Counted from the stretch's first letter, positions 12,079 to 23,125 are shown. The stretch is DNA of 64,000 nt from Panorpa germanica (GCA_963678705.1 OY783210.1:17423331-17487330); one strand, 5' to 3'. Numbers and translations: made by a program. The notes: generated from the letters alone by a model not told the origin.

Positions 12079-12745
12079 GAATGGGAAAAATCGAAAAAAG
12101 GAACTACAATACAAGATATAAAAGGTTATGGGAAAAGAATGTGCCTCAGTACCTTATAGAATAAGACATAAAACACATAAGAAGAACAGCAAGGTTTAGA
12201 TTGGAAAATGAGGAAAAAGGAAACAGATACTGGGAAAGTAGTGAGGAAAGAAAGTGTAGAGTGTGCGGAGCGGAGGACAAAACACTGGAGCACATTAAGT
12301 TTGAGTGTAAGGAAAAAGTAGTGAGCGAAAGGAATATTGGTCAGCTATTAAAGGGAGGCAGTGAAGGAAAGAGGTGGATGGCGGAAATAGTAAGAAGGAA
12401 AGAAAAAACAGTAGAATAAATAAGCTGGTGGCTGGGTTGCACAAGAAACAGGAAGAGAAAGGAAATACTAAAAGAGGCAGTGAAGGGAAGCAGGAGAAAG
12501 AAAGAAGTAGCGAGGAAACAGTTAAACTTCAGCCCAGAAAAATAGACTAGGGAATAGACCAGTACAGAAGGAAGACTAGGGAAAATGAAGGAAGAGGGTC
12601 AAGAGAAGAAGAAGTAGAAAGTACTTTTGGAAATAAAAAGGTCTAGAATAATGTAAATTTAATTGTAAGTTGAAGTATATGAAATGTATTAAGAATGTAG
12701 ATTGTAAAGCCGAAAGGCGAACAATAAACAATTAATAATAATAAC
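12079..12745 (+). mobile_element. LINE family 1, 3' truncated copy
   Basis: The 3' end of a non-LTR retrotransposon, truncated at its 5' side as is usual for this class. It is nearly identical over its length to 38950-39605. It carries the C-terminal part of the reverse transcriptase ORF and a purine-rich 3' region. It ends with GATTGTAAAGCCGAAAGGCG followed by AACAATAAACAATTAATAATAATAA, where a GCC-GAAA-GGC stem-loop can form. Related tails lie at 14.2-14.8 (minus, twice), 19.6-19.9, 21.6-21.9 and 32.2-32.4 kb (minus). Confidence 0.85.
12151..12419 (+). pseudogene. Reverse transcriptase C-terminus with CCHC-type knuckle (LINE remnant)
   Basis: The open part begins near the ATG at 12201 and ends with the TAA at 12417-12419. 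It encodes a charged segment (NRYWESSEERK) followed by CRVCGAEDKTLEHIKFEC. This Cys-x2-Cys-x8-His-x4-Cys arrangement is known from the extreme C-terminus of insect non-LTR retrotransposon polyproteins, downstream of the reverse transcriptase domain. The upstream frame (QYLIE, IKHIRRTARFRLENEE) is recognisable but has a stop between 12150 and 12190. The endonuclease and polymerase domains are absent, so no active protein can be made. Clade assignment (R1-, I- or Jockey-like) would need a search. Confidence 0.75.
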
Positions 12746-14205
12746 AATTTTTAAAAAAATTTGCTAGCGTAAACGTCAAATAATGTGTTTTACAAGAAAT
12801 TACCTTTAAATATAAAATAATTTATTAGATTTGATAATTATTTATAATTAATTATCATTAAGACATCATTATTAAAAACTTTAAAGTGCCTATTTGTTGT
12901 GATGTTAGTTAGTTAGATTAATTTTGAGGTTATAAAACTTATTTATTATCAGTATAGTTATACGTTATTTTATATTATAGAATTGGATAAACCAAATCAA
13001 CTGCATTTATTTAATAAACTCCATAAAACAATATTGAGATAAGTTTTTGATTTTTTAAAATCAAAGCCGTTAGTAAACATGAGATTTCTAAACTAAACTC
13101 TTTACTAAATTTCAATTTGATCTTTTTAAAGAACAAAAGCGCCACATTTCTATCTGGATAGCTCAAAATTTGGCATTATACTTTCGATCTCTTTTTTGTT
13201 AACATAAAAAATTCGACACCAATTCTTGTCCGATTCGACTTGATATTTCCCGTACCAACATATGTACATATTCTACTACGTCTGTGAAACCAAACAGAAT
13301 TTCCAGCATATAGCAACTGGCTACCATCCTCAAATGAAGACTTATTTATACATCATAGCATATTATATCTGATGAGGTAGATATAATAACGCCACACTGC
13401 CACCAGGCCTGTGCCTGTTCTGTGATAATTAAAAATAGAGAATGTGAACTACAATGTTGGAAGCCCTGTTGACATAGTAACGCTGTTAATAACGTTGTAA
13501 CCGCTAATGAGAAAATTATATAGTCTAAAACTTGTTACACATATTTTTAATTCGTTAATCAATACGCTAGAACGATTGTTCTTCAATTTGTAATGCTCAG
13601 AATATTCAATTTGAATATCGGCTTTTGGCTTTGCAATCAGCTTTAGAGTATTCGCATATCTTATTTATAAGTAACGTCGTAATTAAGTGCCTTATTTTGT
13701 AAATTTTTCTCTGACGTCATGCGTCATGAATTGGACTAGTGTGATATTCAATTTGGAAAATAAAATCAATAAAATGTTTATGTTATAATTCATAGATTCA
13801 GGTTGAAATAGGTTCACGAGTTGTACCATATTTCATCAACTGATTACCTTGGTTTATGGATTATTATTTAAGTATTATCGTAAGTTAATTAATATGATGA
13901 TTAATTAAGATGCATTTCACAGATATTGAATAATTTTACACCGCGTAAATAACTGAAGTAATTCATTATTTTTATCTGGTGTTCTACATCTCGATTCGTT
14001 ATCATTCAACAGTATCCACCCTGTTATGATGCTTGCACGATGCTAACAATCAATATATTGCTATTTTAATATCATAATGCATAATATCAAATATGATAAT
14101 TAAATTCCTTTCCAGTAAATGTGACTAAATCAATGGAATTAGGTTTAAAACATTACTAGAAACTTTCAGTATTTGTGTGCACTATAGGAGCGTCCCGACT
14201 AAAAC
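12746..14205. other. Non-coding stretch, no gene seen
   Basis: A+T-rich DNA without coding frames or shared repeats that I could recognise. Confidence 0.6.
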
Positions 14206-14760
14206 AACATCCTACATTTATGTTGTATTATACGCCTTTACGGCATTACAATCTGCTTACTTTAATTTACATATCATATTAATTACTTATTTAAAACATT
14301 CTTTAAAATCTCTTCTTTCTTTTCACTGTTCGACTCGCTTATTCTCTTCCTACACTGCTTTTGACTATCTTCTTGCGATTACTCTTCATGTGCTCCAGCT
14401 TTCCTCTTCCTCTTCTCTTTAATACATGTCTCCTCTTCTCTATTTCCTATCAAGTAACATTTTCCTATAGTTTCATACATGTAGTATTATATGCCTTTAC
14501 GGCATTGCAATCTCCTTACTTCAATTTACATTTCATTTTAATTACATACTTAAAACCTTTTTAAAATCTCTTCTTTCTTTTCAGTCGCTTATTTTCTTCC
14601 TATTCTTTCATCGTCCTCCTTACTTGCACCACCCATCTCCTCTTTCTCTCTTCCGTTGCTACCATTTCTCCAGCTTCACCCTACTTTCAACTCTCTTCTT
14701 GCAACTCTCTCTTCTTCTTCTTTATTTCCTATCAATTAACATCTTCCTATGTTTTATTGG
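14206..14760 (-). repeat. Tandem duplication of a LINE family 1 3' end
   Basis: Two successive units of about 260 bp start at about 14220 and 14487. On the plus strand both read GCCTTTACGGCATT(A/G)CAATCT-C/G-CTTACTT, then TAAAATCTCTTCTTTCTTTTCA, then a pyrimidine-rich tract. On the minus strand each ends with GATTGTAATGCCGTAAAGGC, the counterpart of the GATTGTAAAGCCGAAAGGC terminus of the copies at 12.7 and 21.9 kb. They are therefore two diverged minus-strand LINE tails in head-to-tail order, from duplication or nested insertion. The Leu/Phe/Ser-rich open frames at 14177-14863 come from this composition and are not genes. Confidence 0.65.
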
Positions 14761-15530
14761 TTGCGAAGTAGACGCCTACGAATGTAGAAGAAGAGTTTTT
14801 ATTGAATTTATATTCATTTTTGGCTACATATCAATAAGTTGTCCAATTTCACAGAGTATCTAGATTGTAGACTAATTTAGATTGCATATTATAGCTTATA
14901 CATTATCAATGAGATGGTGCAGTCGCATTTATACTAGAAACTAGATTGTCAATAACAAATAACAAATCAAACCGTGAAAACATATTTCTGATTAGAGGAG
15001 CGAACCCGAAGATGTAACAATCCACTGTGTCGTCGCAACTTTTTCTTAAATTTGGAAATTGCATACGATGTAGGTTTAATGGAGACGATGCTGTAGGTCT
15101 ATGCAATATTTATGGGATATCTGGATTCTGGCTGTTATAAAGCTGGTGTAGTACTAGACCAACTATAACAGGAATACGGGATTTATGAGGGATTGGGCTA
15201 CTGAGTAGCAAAGCTCTCTACTCGTACCATGGGACTACTGGTGCTGGAATAAACGGGATTGCTACTAGAGCTGGAGCTGTTACAGGGAACACATTTGCCA
15301 TCTTTCATCTGCATTGACAAATGAACACGTTTTGTCAATGTATGTTTATAAAATAATCAGTTTGTGGTTCTAGCGACACGTTCAATGTGTTAGCATATAG
15401 CGCAATGGTGCTGGAGATGTTGTCACATATGCAAGTACACTCCAAGATGAAATATTATTACCTTTACTATTAATTAAGATTGATGAAATTTGAAAAATTA
15501 AAATTACTAAATAACATCAAGGAAGTAATT
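14761..15530. other. Non-coding stretch, no firm gene
   Basis: A somewhat less A+T-rich patch at 15110-15310 is open in more than one frame on the minus strand. It has no recognisable domain or clear splice sites. No call is made. Confidence 0.5.
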
Positions 15531-15775
15531 TTTTTTTTCTTAAGTTATTCTGTTTTGGCTACATTTGGTTCAATAAGTTTATTTCAGTTAGGATCTCGAG
15601 CACCCTTTTTATTTTTTTCTTGATTGTCAGCTAGCATTTGCTTTACTTAACCAATGTGTTTGGTTCATTGAGCATGATATTGTGGGCAGGTTACTAGGAG
15701 ATTATATGGACTGTCATTTGCGTCTGACAGTTGTTGCACTGTCTGTGGAGCTGTAGTTTTATTTATTAATTGTTC
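15531..15775. repeat. Interspersed repeat family D, copy 1
   Basis: The right half (about 15640-15770, with GTTCATTGAGCATGATATTG, GGCAGGTTACTAG and GACAGTTGTTGCACT) matches 23040-23125 (GTTCGTTGAGTTTGATATTG, GGAAGGTTACTAG, GACAGTTGCTGCACT). The left half (TTCTGTTTTGGCTACATTT) matches 44430-44450. The family is non-coding and diverged, with no terminal repeats found. Confidence 0.6.
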
Positions 15776-16171
15776 GTAATTTTAAATTCTTAACAAAAAA
15801 TTTAACTTCAATTATTTTCCACATAATTTTTCAAAGGACTTGTACCTACATTTGAACGAATTTGTTTGTAAGAATATATATGTGTTAGTAAAATAGAAAA
15901 CTCTGTGAGGAACAAACAAGTAAGCGTGTTTGTTGTACGTGCGCGCGCATTTTACAAATAAACACATGCACAAATGCAGTTACAAACTGACACATAAAAC
16001 AGGGTGACAAATATAACAAAAAAAAAAAAAATTGTTTACCTAAAACTTAAATTCCACTTAGGTAGTATTTAGTGTTAGGGGATTGAAAAATATCTAATTT
16101 TGTAGATGCTGTTGATTCCTTATTTACCTTCTGTTTAATTCTTTGGATTATGTTATGACATTTTTTACATC
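15776..16171. other. Non-coding stretch left of the hAT insertion
   Basis: A+T-rich, with a poly(A)-type run at 16019-16031 and a GCGCGC patch near 15942-15949. No gene. Confidence 0.6.
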
Positions 16172-16179
16172 TCCTAGGT
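16172..16179 (+). repeat. Target-site duplication of hAT element, left
   Basis: TCCTAGGT, identical to the 8 bp at 17608-17615 on the other side of the element. An 8-bp duplication is the hallmark of hAT insertion. Confidence 0.9.
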
Positions 16180-17607
16180 CAGGGTAGGCGAACCAATGGC
16201 ACGCGTGCCATTGATGGCACGCGACACAATATTTTGGGCACGTCGCCGATCATAAAACATGTGTAAAAAATGTGTTAAGTAATAGGTATTTTGTAGTATT
16301 TAAGTAGGATCGAACGCGAGTGATCCTACACTACGGAGTGTTCGGTGCGCGGGGAAGAATTAATTGCAAGTGCATTGAATGACAGAAATAAACAGTCAAC
16401 ATCTATGATTAAATTTGTTTGCAAAAATTGTCATACAAGCGCGGCAAGTTACGCGGCTGCAAATGTCATTGCTCGGCATAGTAAACCTTTTCAAGAAGGA
16501 GAGTTTTTGAAGGAAGCCTGGTTAGCATGTTTTGATGATTTCGATAATAAAGATAAGATAATTCAGCGCATCAAAGATACTCTTCTATCAAAAAACACAA
16601 TAAAAGAAAGAAGCTTAAAGCTTGCCGAAAATATAACAGATCAACAAAAAATTGACATTAACAAAATTCACAACAAACAAAACAATTATTGTCATGATAG
16701 ATCTCATTCGCGCTTTTGAGGCTAAACTGCAAGTTTTCAGAAACGATATTATCTCAAGAAACTACAAGTATTGTCCAAACTTGAAAAAATATATCAATGA
16801 TTTTGATATTCACGAGACAGCAGACAAAGAAAAATTTACTGAAGAATTTATTTCTGTGATCGATTCTTTAATCAAGGAATTTTCAGGGAGATTTTCTCTG
16901 TTCAAAGAATTGTCGGAAATACTCAAATTTATTATGTGCCCTGATGTGGCGTCATTTCATAAACTGAACTTCTCTCAATTCGATTGGTTGGAAATTGAAG
17001 AATTTGAAATGCAGTTGATTGATTAAGCTCAATATGGATTCAAAAATTTATTGAAACAAGGAAAGAGTTGGAATTAATTGAAACTGAAAGATTGTAATTG
17101 ATTGAAAGAAAGTAATTTAAGTAAAAACGCTAATAACAAAATTCTGGAAACATGGAAAGCGTTACCAGACACATTTAACTGTTTGAAGAAGCTGGATCAT
17201 GCTATTTTAACAATGTTTTCATCTACCTATGCCTGTGAGTCATTATTTTCAGAGATGAATAACATTAAAAACTCGGTTAGAAACCGTTTGACAGATGAAT
17301 CCAGTTCAGCATGCATTTTGCTAAAAGTAACATCTTACAACCCTAACATAAATTATTTGTCATCTAACCTGCAGCAACAGAAGTCACACTAATTTTACAG
17401 TAATTTAATTTATGCATGTAATAAAAATATTCCAAAATGTACCTCTTTTGTTTATTTTATTTAATAAAGAGTTTTGATAGATAGTATTTATTATTATTAT
17501 TTTCCAAATAATCAGAAAGTCAAAATTATTTGATGGCACGTCAATGACCTCATTCGACATTTTTCAGAAAAAATGGCACGTTGATGCATAAAGGTTCGCC
17601 TACCCTG
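16180..17607 (+). mobile_element. hAT DNA transposon, internally deleted, both ends intact
   Basis: A 1428-bp element with perfect 15-bp terminal inverted repeats, CAGGGTAGGCGAACC at 16180-16194 and its complement at 17593-17607, inside matching 8-bp target duplications. Subterminal GGCACG motifs (TGGCACGCGTGCCATTGATGGCACGCG on the left, TGATGGCACG and AATGGCACGTTGATG on the right) are repeated in both orientations, as expected of hAT transposase binding sites. The interior carries broken pieces of a transposase. It cannot supply its own transposase but could in principle be mobilised by a relative. Intact ends and an exact duplication argue for a fairly recent insertion. Confidence 0.92.
16345..17395 (+). 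pseudogene. hAT transposase remnants (EPM2AIP1/GTF2IRD2-like type)
   Basis: Three coding pieces remain. Piece 1 (about 16345-16680) contains ANVIARHSKPFQEGEFLKEA, a motif seen early in this hAT transposase group just after the zinc finger. Piece 2 (about 16690-17023, next frame) contains RAFEAKLQVFRND and a TEEFISVIDSLIKEFSGRF helix region. Piece 3 (about 17102-17389, same frame as piece 2) is the C-terminal dimerisation domain, with LTMFSSTYACESLFSEMNNI and RNRLTDE. Missing are the N-terminal BED finger and the central catalytic core, which a deletion removes between pieces 1 and 2. The join shifts frame, and stops lie between pieces 2 and 3. No functional enzyme is possible. Family naming rests on these motifs; a protein search would confirm it. 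Confidence 0.88.
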
Positions 17608-17615
17608 TCCTAGGT
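17608..17615 (+). repeat. Target-site duplication of hAT element, right
   Basis: TCCTAGGT, identical to 16172-16179. Confidence 0.9.
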
Positions 17616-18361
17616 GATGAGGCAGCTAATAAAATATAGCATATTTATTAGAAAAATTATAACTGTTTACAAAACAAAAATATAAAATATCCTTCACATT
17701 ATTATAAAACAGGTAATAATTATTAATATTTAATTAGGTAATTAACATTTCTTCAACAAAGAATAAATTATAAATAAAATAATTAATGAAACTACATATA
17801 AAAGTAATTAATTAAATATTTATTATAATTAGACCTAAATGAAATTATTCTGAAGCACCCTGTCGACAAGAATCAAATAACAATATGTTAGAAAAACTTC
17901 ACAGCGGTCTGTTGAAATACCGAAATGCATTGCGGGAGACCACTTGAGGGAAATACATAAAAAGCAGAACTAGAAAATCAAAGGTTGGTTTATTTGAATA
18001 GGGATTAAGTACTTAATTTATAAATAACTTGAGCTGCATGTAGTTTAATTTAAAAAAATTTAATATTTATAAATAACAAGACTATATTATTGTTAGAAAT
18101 GGCAACTATCAGAAGAATAAAAATTCTGATAAGGTTTTTAATAATCAGCAAATATAAACAAATTTATGGGTAATTTTGTACACTTAGTTAAGTTTTTAAA
18201 GACGTGTTAATGACCACCTGTCTCTCTTAAAGCAAGTGTTATTAGATTTAAAATCTAATATAGCAATTATTGTATTGTTGTTATTATAAGATAGTGATCT
18301 AAATAGGCGATTGGATTGTACACATAATCAAATGTTTTGATATGTGCTTAAGTTAAAATTT
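17616..18361. other. Non-coding stretch, no gene seen
   Basis: Very A+T-rich sequence with no coding potential or recognised repeat. Confidence 0.6.
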
Positions 18362-18856
18362 GCTTTAATTTAATTTTGTCTTTTGTATTCAATTTAAATT
18401 AATTAGCATATGGCAATACGCGTCATTCACAGTACCATTTTTAATTTAATTTTTTTTTAAGTATTGTTAGTTTTTTTTAGAACCTTACAAGGTCCAATGT
18501 TTTAAACTAAAAATATTAAATTAAGAAAAACTATATTATGTTATAACCTCCAAAATGTGGCAATCAGTCAAAATGCAGTAGGATTTACTTTTAAAAGAAG
18601 TTTAATGTCAGTTTATAGAAGAGAAAACCATTTCTATTACTGATTGTTATTAAAAATAGCAATTTTAATTATTTCAGATACAATTTTGTCGAACTGTAAA
18701 AATTTATATTACTAACGATGCATACGCACCAACTAAATTAACTAAACTTAAATAAAAACACAAATGTGAAAAGGAATGCTTAAGCGAGAACTTGAAATCT
18801 AGAGTACAATATTAAATAAAAACAGTAAATTAAATATCAAAACAGTGAGTGGAAAT
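18362..18856 (+). mobile_element. MITE family C, copy 1, left end degraded
   Basis: Similar to 51228-51711 and 59644-60175 over its length: GCTTTAATTTAATTTTGT start, GAACCTTACAAGGTCCAATG block, ATGCAGTAGGATTTACTTTT block, and right end CAGTGAGTGGAAAT (18843-18856). The left terminus is not recognisable, and the right one has lost one of the three G of GTGGG. It keeps the CATATGGCAATACGCG segment also present in the 59.6-kb copy but missing from the 51.2-kb copy. It is non-coding. Confidence 0.75.
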
Positions 18857-19559
18857 AAACGCATAAAAGATGCTCTCATTAATAGGACCTCAAATTTCAT
18901 ATTTTATTTCTTTGTTATAAACATTTCTCGTGCTGCCAATAATTAATTTAAAAAATTACACAAATGCTTGTTACATTTATCGCAATAAAGTTACGTTTTA
19001 TCTTCACTCTTACAAAATCGTCAACTATCTCTGTCACTCTTATGTATTTTAAATGCAATAATGAATAAACAGTTCATGGATTGTGTCAGTAAAGGCGACG
19101 GTAGAGCTACCTACACGTAAATCAATGAACTTAATTTAATTGCCGGTGCATGCAGCATATATCACAGTCACATATAAAAATAATGGGTCTCTGAGTAATG
19201 GCAATGTGTGGCAATGGCAGTCTGTAGTTAACTGTGAACATGAAGACTGAAAGAGTTTCCATAAAATAACAATTACTCGGTTTTAATTTTTACGCCATTT
19301 TTATTATTGTCGTGAAGTTGTATACGGTTTATGAAATGCAAATACATAAATTAACTAAACTCTAGTTACATTGACATGCAAATCGTATGAATGATATATA
19401 TTTTTTAAGAATTCAATGGTAAATTAACGAAATACTTTAAGTCGAATTATTATTTATGAATAAGAAATAATTTATTAGTAAATCTTTAAATGGTATATGT
19501 ATATGCAGATGTATATTACACAAAAGAGTTCAAGCTACTTTTGATAGTACGGGCATATG
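18857..19559. other. Non-coding stretch, no gene seen
   Basis: A+T-rich sequence; a slightly G+C-richer patch near 19090-19110 has no supported feature. Confidence 0.6.
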
Positions 19560-19945
19560 AGTGTAGGATCTTATAAGGGAAAGGATGGATAAAGAGAAGT
19601 ACAATACAATATACAGACAGTTGTGGACGAGGAGAAATCCGGATTACCTTGGAAAACACGGAGGTAAAGAAACGAGAATGATCTCAAGGTAACGAAGAAA
19701 GAGGAAGCAGGAGAAATTGGAGCACATTAAGAATAGATATCGGGAGAAGATGGGAGGTGCATTAATCCTAAAAGAGGAATGAAGGAAAGATGGAAGGTAA
19801 AATTAAAGTGAAAGAGAAGATGGAAGGAGAACAAACCAGAGGAAGACAGATTTTAATTGTAAAATAGGTTAAACTTAGTATAACTAAGATTAAATGGAAT
19901 GTAAAAGAGATTGTAAAGCCGGAAGGAAGATTCAGATTTACGATT
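19560..19945 (+). repeat. LINE family 1, diverged 3' tail
   Basis: A purine-rich stretch with GAGGAAGCAGGAGAAATTGGAGCACATTAAG-type words that recall the LEHIKF coding region of the 12.2-kb copy. It ends with GATTGTAAAGCCGGAAGGAAG (19911-19931), matching the family terminus with a decayed hairpin. No open frame remains. Confidence 0.6.
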
Positions 19946-20591
19946 TAGCAAATATGGCCTAAAATTCATATTAAATATTCTTTAAAATTTACTGGAGACT
20001 CCATCGGTAAAGATAAACGAAAATTCGTCTCTGTTTCACACTCCTTAAGTTTCCTGATCCATTCCTGTCAACAGTAGAACAGTTGGAAATAAATATTACT
20101 TTAATATGTCAATACAAATATTGTTTGTAATAACAAACAAGGCATTACAACTACTACAACAAATCCTACCATTCTTGGGAAGTACTTCATGTGATTTAAG
20201 CCCCAGACAAACTCAGAGTTTGTTTGTTTAGCCGTCTCCCGAGTTGGTTTTTGCATTCTAGTGTTTACTTTCTGTTTTTTCAAAGTATTAAGTTAAAACT
20301 TTCAAGTAAAGTTTTAACAAAAATAAGTAGTTCAGAGTAATATATCATTTCTAACGATAAAATAAACAATAACAACTTCTAAATATAAATAGTTTTTAAA
20401 TTTATATAGATTCCTTTGTTTACGAAGAAACTTTGCACTGAGCAAACTTTTATACACGTACCTGATTCAATTTATTCGTTTTATATAAAATGATATATTT
20501 GTTGCAGTGAAGTTTTAAATTAGTGAGTAATTAATGAATCACATATAAATGTAGAATAAAAACACTGTAGATAATAAAACAGATTAATTAG
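19946..20591. other. Non-coding stretch, no gene seen
   Basis: The minus frame at 20101-20283 ends in a Val/Leu-rich stretch but has no recognised domain and no splice support. It is treated as chance. Confidence 0.5.
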
Positions 20592-20990
20592 CAGATGGGC
20601 TGAAAAGTCCCGGGCCTAACACATAGATGGCGCTAGTTTTATTGCAGTCACCTTTTTTCAGTTAATACTAACCTTCAAAAGACAGCTGTTAAAATTTAAT
20701 GATATTCTATTCAGTAGTTTGTGAGTTATTGTGCTAAGAGTGACGCTACTTTTGTTATTTTCAAAACAATGGATCAAAAACAATTTCGTGTTTTAGTTTT
20801 ACACTGCTTCTTGATGGGAAAAAATACCGTTCAAGCGAAGCAATGGCTTGAAAAGTGTTATGGGGACTCCGCTCCATCAGAAACAACAATAAAACGTTGG
20901 TTTGCTGACTTCAAACGTGGTCGTAGAGACACCGATGATGCAGAACGCAGTGGACGTCCAAATGAGGCGGTAACACCAGAAAACCAGATA
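20592..20990 (+). mobile_element. mariner-type transposon, 5' fragment only
   Basis: It begins with the inverted-repeat-like GATGGGCTGAAAAGTCCCGG followed by GCCTAACACATAGATGGCGC, typical of the left end of mariner elements, then a 5' UTR and the first part of the transposase. Similarity stops near 20990 and A+T-rich host-like sequence follows. The catalytic part and the right inverted repeat are absent within several kilobases, so this is a truncated, immobile copy. Confidence 0.85.
20769..20990 (+). pseudogene. mariner transposase N-terminal DNA-binding domain
   Basis: The frame from the ATG at 20769 encodes MDQKQFRVLVLHCFLMGKN and continues with the paired helix-turn-helix region characteristic of mariner transposases: QAKQWLEKCYG, the SAPSETTIKRWFADFKRGR recognition-helix segment, and the linker DAERSGRPNEAVTPEN. 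About 74 residues of a protein that is normally around 345 long remain. Everything after the linker, including the DD34D catalytic triad, is missing. The frame has no internal stop up to the break, so truncation rather than point decay inactivated this copy. It ends in unrelated sequence with a stop at 21015-21017. Confidence 0.88.
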
Positions 20991-21559
20991 TATAATACAC
21001 GTTTTAAAAGATTATAATATTGCTGAAATACATAATATTGAAAATAAGATTCAAACGATTTTATATTGTAAACTTTTGTTATATAAACTTAATATTTAAA
21101 TCAGATCATTCTATTATTTATTTAAACATTTTATAGAATAAAGTTTAATGGCATAATAGCTATAATCAAACTTTAATCAATGTATTATTAAACCTCTTTC
21201 TCAGACATGATACGTTATTACAGGGATAGCTAACCTTTTTATATGTAGATCTATAACATCAAGTGCAATTGCTTTCAGTGGCGATGTCAAAGGTTTGCTC
21301 TCCCTGCTCTAGTGCAATATTTCACGACTTTTCTATCGGAATCTTAATAGTATCCGTACTGGTCTAAGTATAAGCAAACGAAACTATCAGTCATCTAAGG
21401 TGAACCTTAGGGGAGTGTGGAAAAAGCATGGAGATTCATCGAACATGCGAAATATATAGAGAACTTCATAATATTTCTGTGAGGTAAATCAAGTAAAGTT
21501 TGAATTCCCTTAAATTATCATATTTTATGTCATTCCGTAGTCTCTCGGGCTAACGCATG
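20991..21559. other. Non-coding stretch, no gene seen
   Basis: A+T-rich at first, with a less biased stretch at 21270-21440 that has no coding signal. Confidence 0.55.
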
Positions 21560-21915
21560 TAGCACACTAGTTACAACAGAGGGGGAAAGGAAGGGAACAA
21601 ATGGTTTTCAAAAGTAATAAGAAGGAGGAAGTGAAAATCCAGGGAGTTAGAGGTAAAAGGCAGGAGAGGAAAAATGAAGTCTGAAAGGAAGAAAGAATAG
21701 TGCAAAGATAATAGAGGGTCAAGGAAAACAAAAGGTGAACAATGGAGGTACAGGAAGGAAGAGGGTAAAGAGAAGAAGAATCAGAAAATACTGTTGGAAA
21801 GAGAAAGGTCTAGTTAATAGTTAAGATTAATTTTCAGTTGAAATTCTATAAAATTTGTAAGAAATATTAATGTAGATTGTAAAGCCGAAAGGCAAACAAT
21901 TAATAATATAATAAA
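21560..21915 (+). repeat. LINE family 1, 3' tail
   Basis: A purine-rich block (GGAAGAGGGTAAAGAGAAGAAG, GAAAATACTGTTGGAAAGAGAAAGGTCTAG) closely follows the last 300 bp of the 12.7-kb copy. It ends with GATTGTAAAGCCGAAAGGC (21877-21895) and AAACAATTAATAATA. The reverse transcriptase part is gone. The hairpin is intact. Confidence 0.75.
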
Positions 21916-22789
21916 AAATTTAAAAAATAGTAACAGCAAGGAGATCAATGGTTGGAATCTATTCCAGGACTATAAAGAAAACAAATATTAGAAAAGATGG
22001 TGAAAGAGCAGGCTTAGTTCTAGAGAACTGATCCACATAAATGAAGTTTTATTGTTTTAATAAATTTTACCCTAGACTAGAACCCTGTGCAAGGTTGCCA
22101 TCTAGAACCTTATCAGGTAGAATCATTAATGATTGCAATCTCAAATTCAATCTCTATTCTAAAACTAATCGGATGCAATATTTTTCGAACTTCCTAGGTC
22201 TTGCTGTAACCTAGGCTGTGATTATTTTTAAATGTATTTGTGCAATAAGGAACCTTTCTTATAAAGTCTATTGATTTTGCTATTGTTATATTGTTTTAAG
22301 TTTACTTGAAATAATCTATAATTCACTTCTCACGTAATAACACTATAAACAAAATGCTGTTATTTATTATACACAGAATTATTCAATTATAGTAGTTGAA
22401 CGAGGTTGAACTCTGACTGTTAATTCAGGATAATGGCTAGCGGATAACGGCGTGATGATAACGGATAATATGCCGGTGGATGGCGGATGGTAAATGGCGA
22501 GAGAGACGCATGGCGGATCTATGACCGACGACCATCGACCTTTGTGGGTGGCGCTGCAAATATGAGCACACTACAATGTGTGGTACAAGCGCAGACTGCA
22601 GGTATCAATATGTCTGTATTTCTCCACAAAATATTAACAAAACGTGCAGCTATGAAATTCAATGGTAAACTAAACAATGTCTTGAATTACGTAAAACGTT
22701 AGAAATGTATTTGGCCTTCTATAACAAATTAGATTACAAAAATTAGTTAGGCTTGTTAACTTTTAGGGGTTGTTTTTTAAATTGATTGA
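21916..22789. other. Non-coding stretch with GGATGGCGGAT-type patch
   Basis: At 22428-22560 short direct repeats of GGATAACGG/GGATGGCGG/GATGGTAAATGGCG type give a G+C-richer patch. A 71-codon frame (22487-22702) runs through it, with no recognised domain. A related GATGGTGGACGATGGACGATCGAC-type string lies at 59282-59304. No gene is called. Confidence 0.45.
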
Positions 22790-23125
22790 AATAAAGGACA
22801 TTTTTATTTTTTTAAATATCTGAAGGGCGACTGTATTTTATTTGTATCGAATTTGAATTTCAGTTTTATTCATTTCTTTTTTCTTTTAAAATTTGTGGCC
22901 ATTTTAACATCATGATCATGTTAGCCTGAAGTTATTTTACTTTAGCTAAATTTATTTTATTAAATTTATATCAGTTAGATATTCGAGAACTTTTTGAATT
23001 TATTCTGGATTGTTAAACCCCTTTACTTCATCACTGCTGTGTTTTGTTCGTTGAGTTTGATATTGTGGGAAGGTTACTAGTAGATGACAGTTGCTGCACT
23101 ACGGAGCTGTTGTTTTACTCATTAA
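22790..23125. repeat. Interspersed repeat family D, copy 2
   Basis: Matches 44400-44450 on its left (ACATCATGATCATGTTAGCC versus ACATCAAGGTCATGTTCGC, then AAGTTATTTT-C/T-TTT) and 15655-15770 on its right (GATATTGTGGGAAGGTTACTAG, GACAGTTGCTGCACT). It links the two halves of the family in one copy. It is non-coding. Confidence 0.6.

Noticed and set aside
16019..16031. Poly(A) run as a retrotransposon tail left of the hAT element
   Set aside because: No retrotransposon sequence precedes it. It is a simple A run in A+T-rich DNA.
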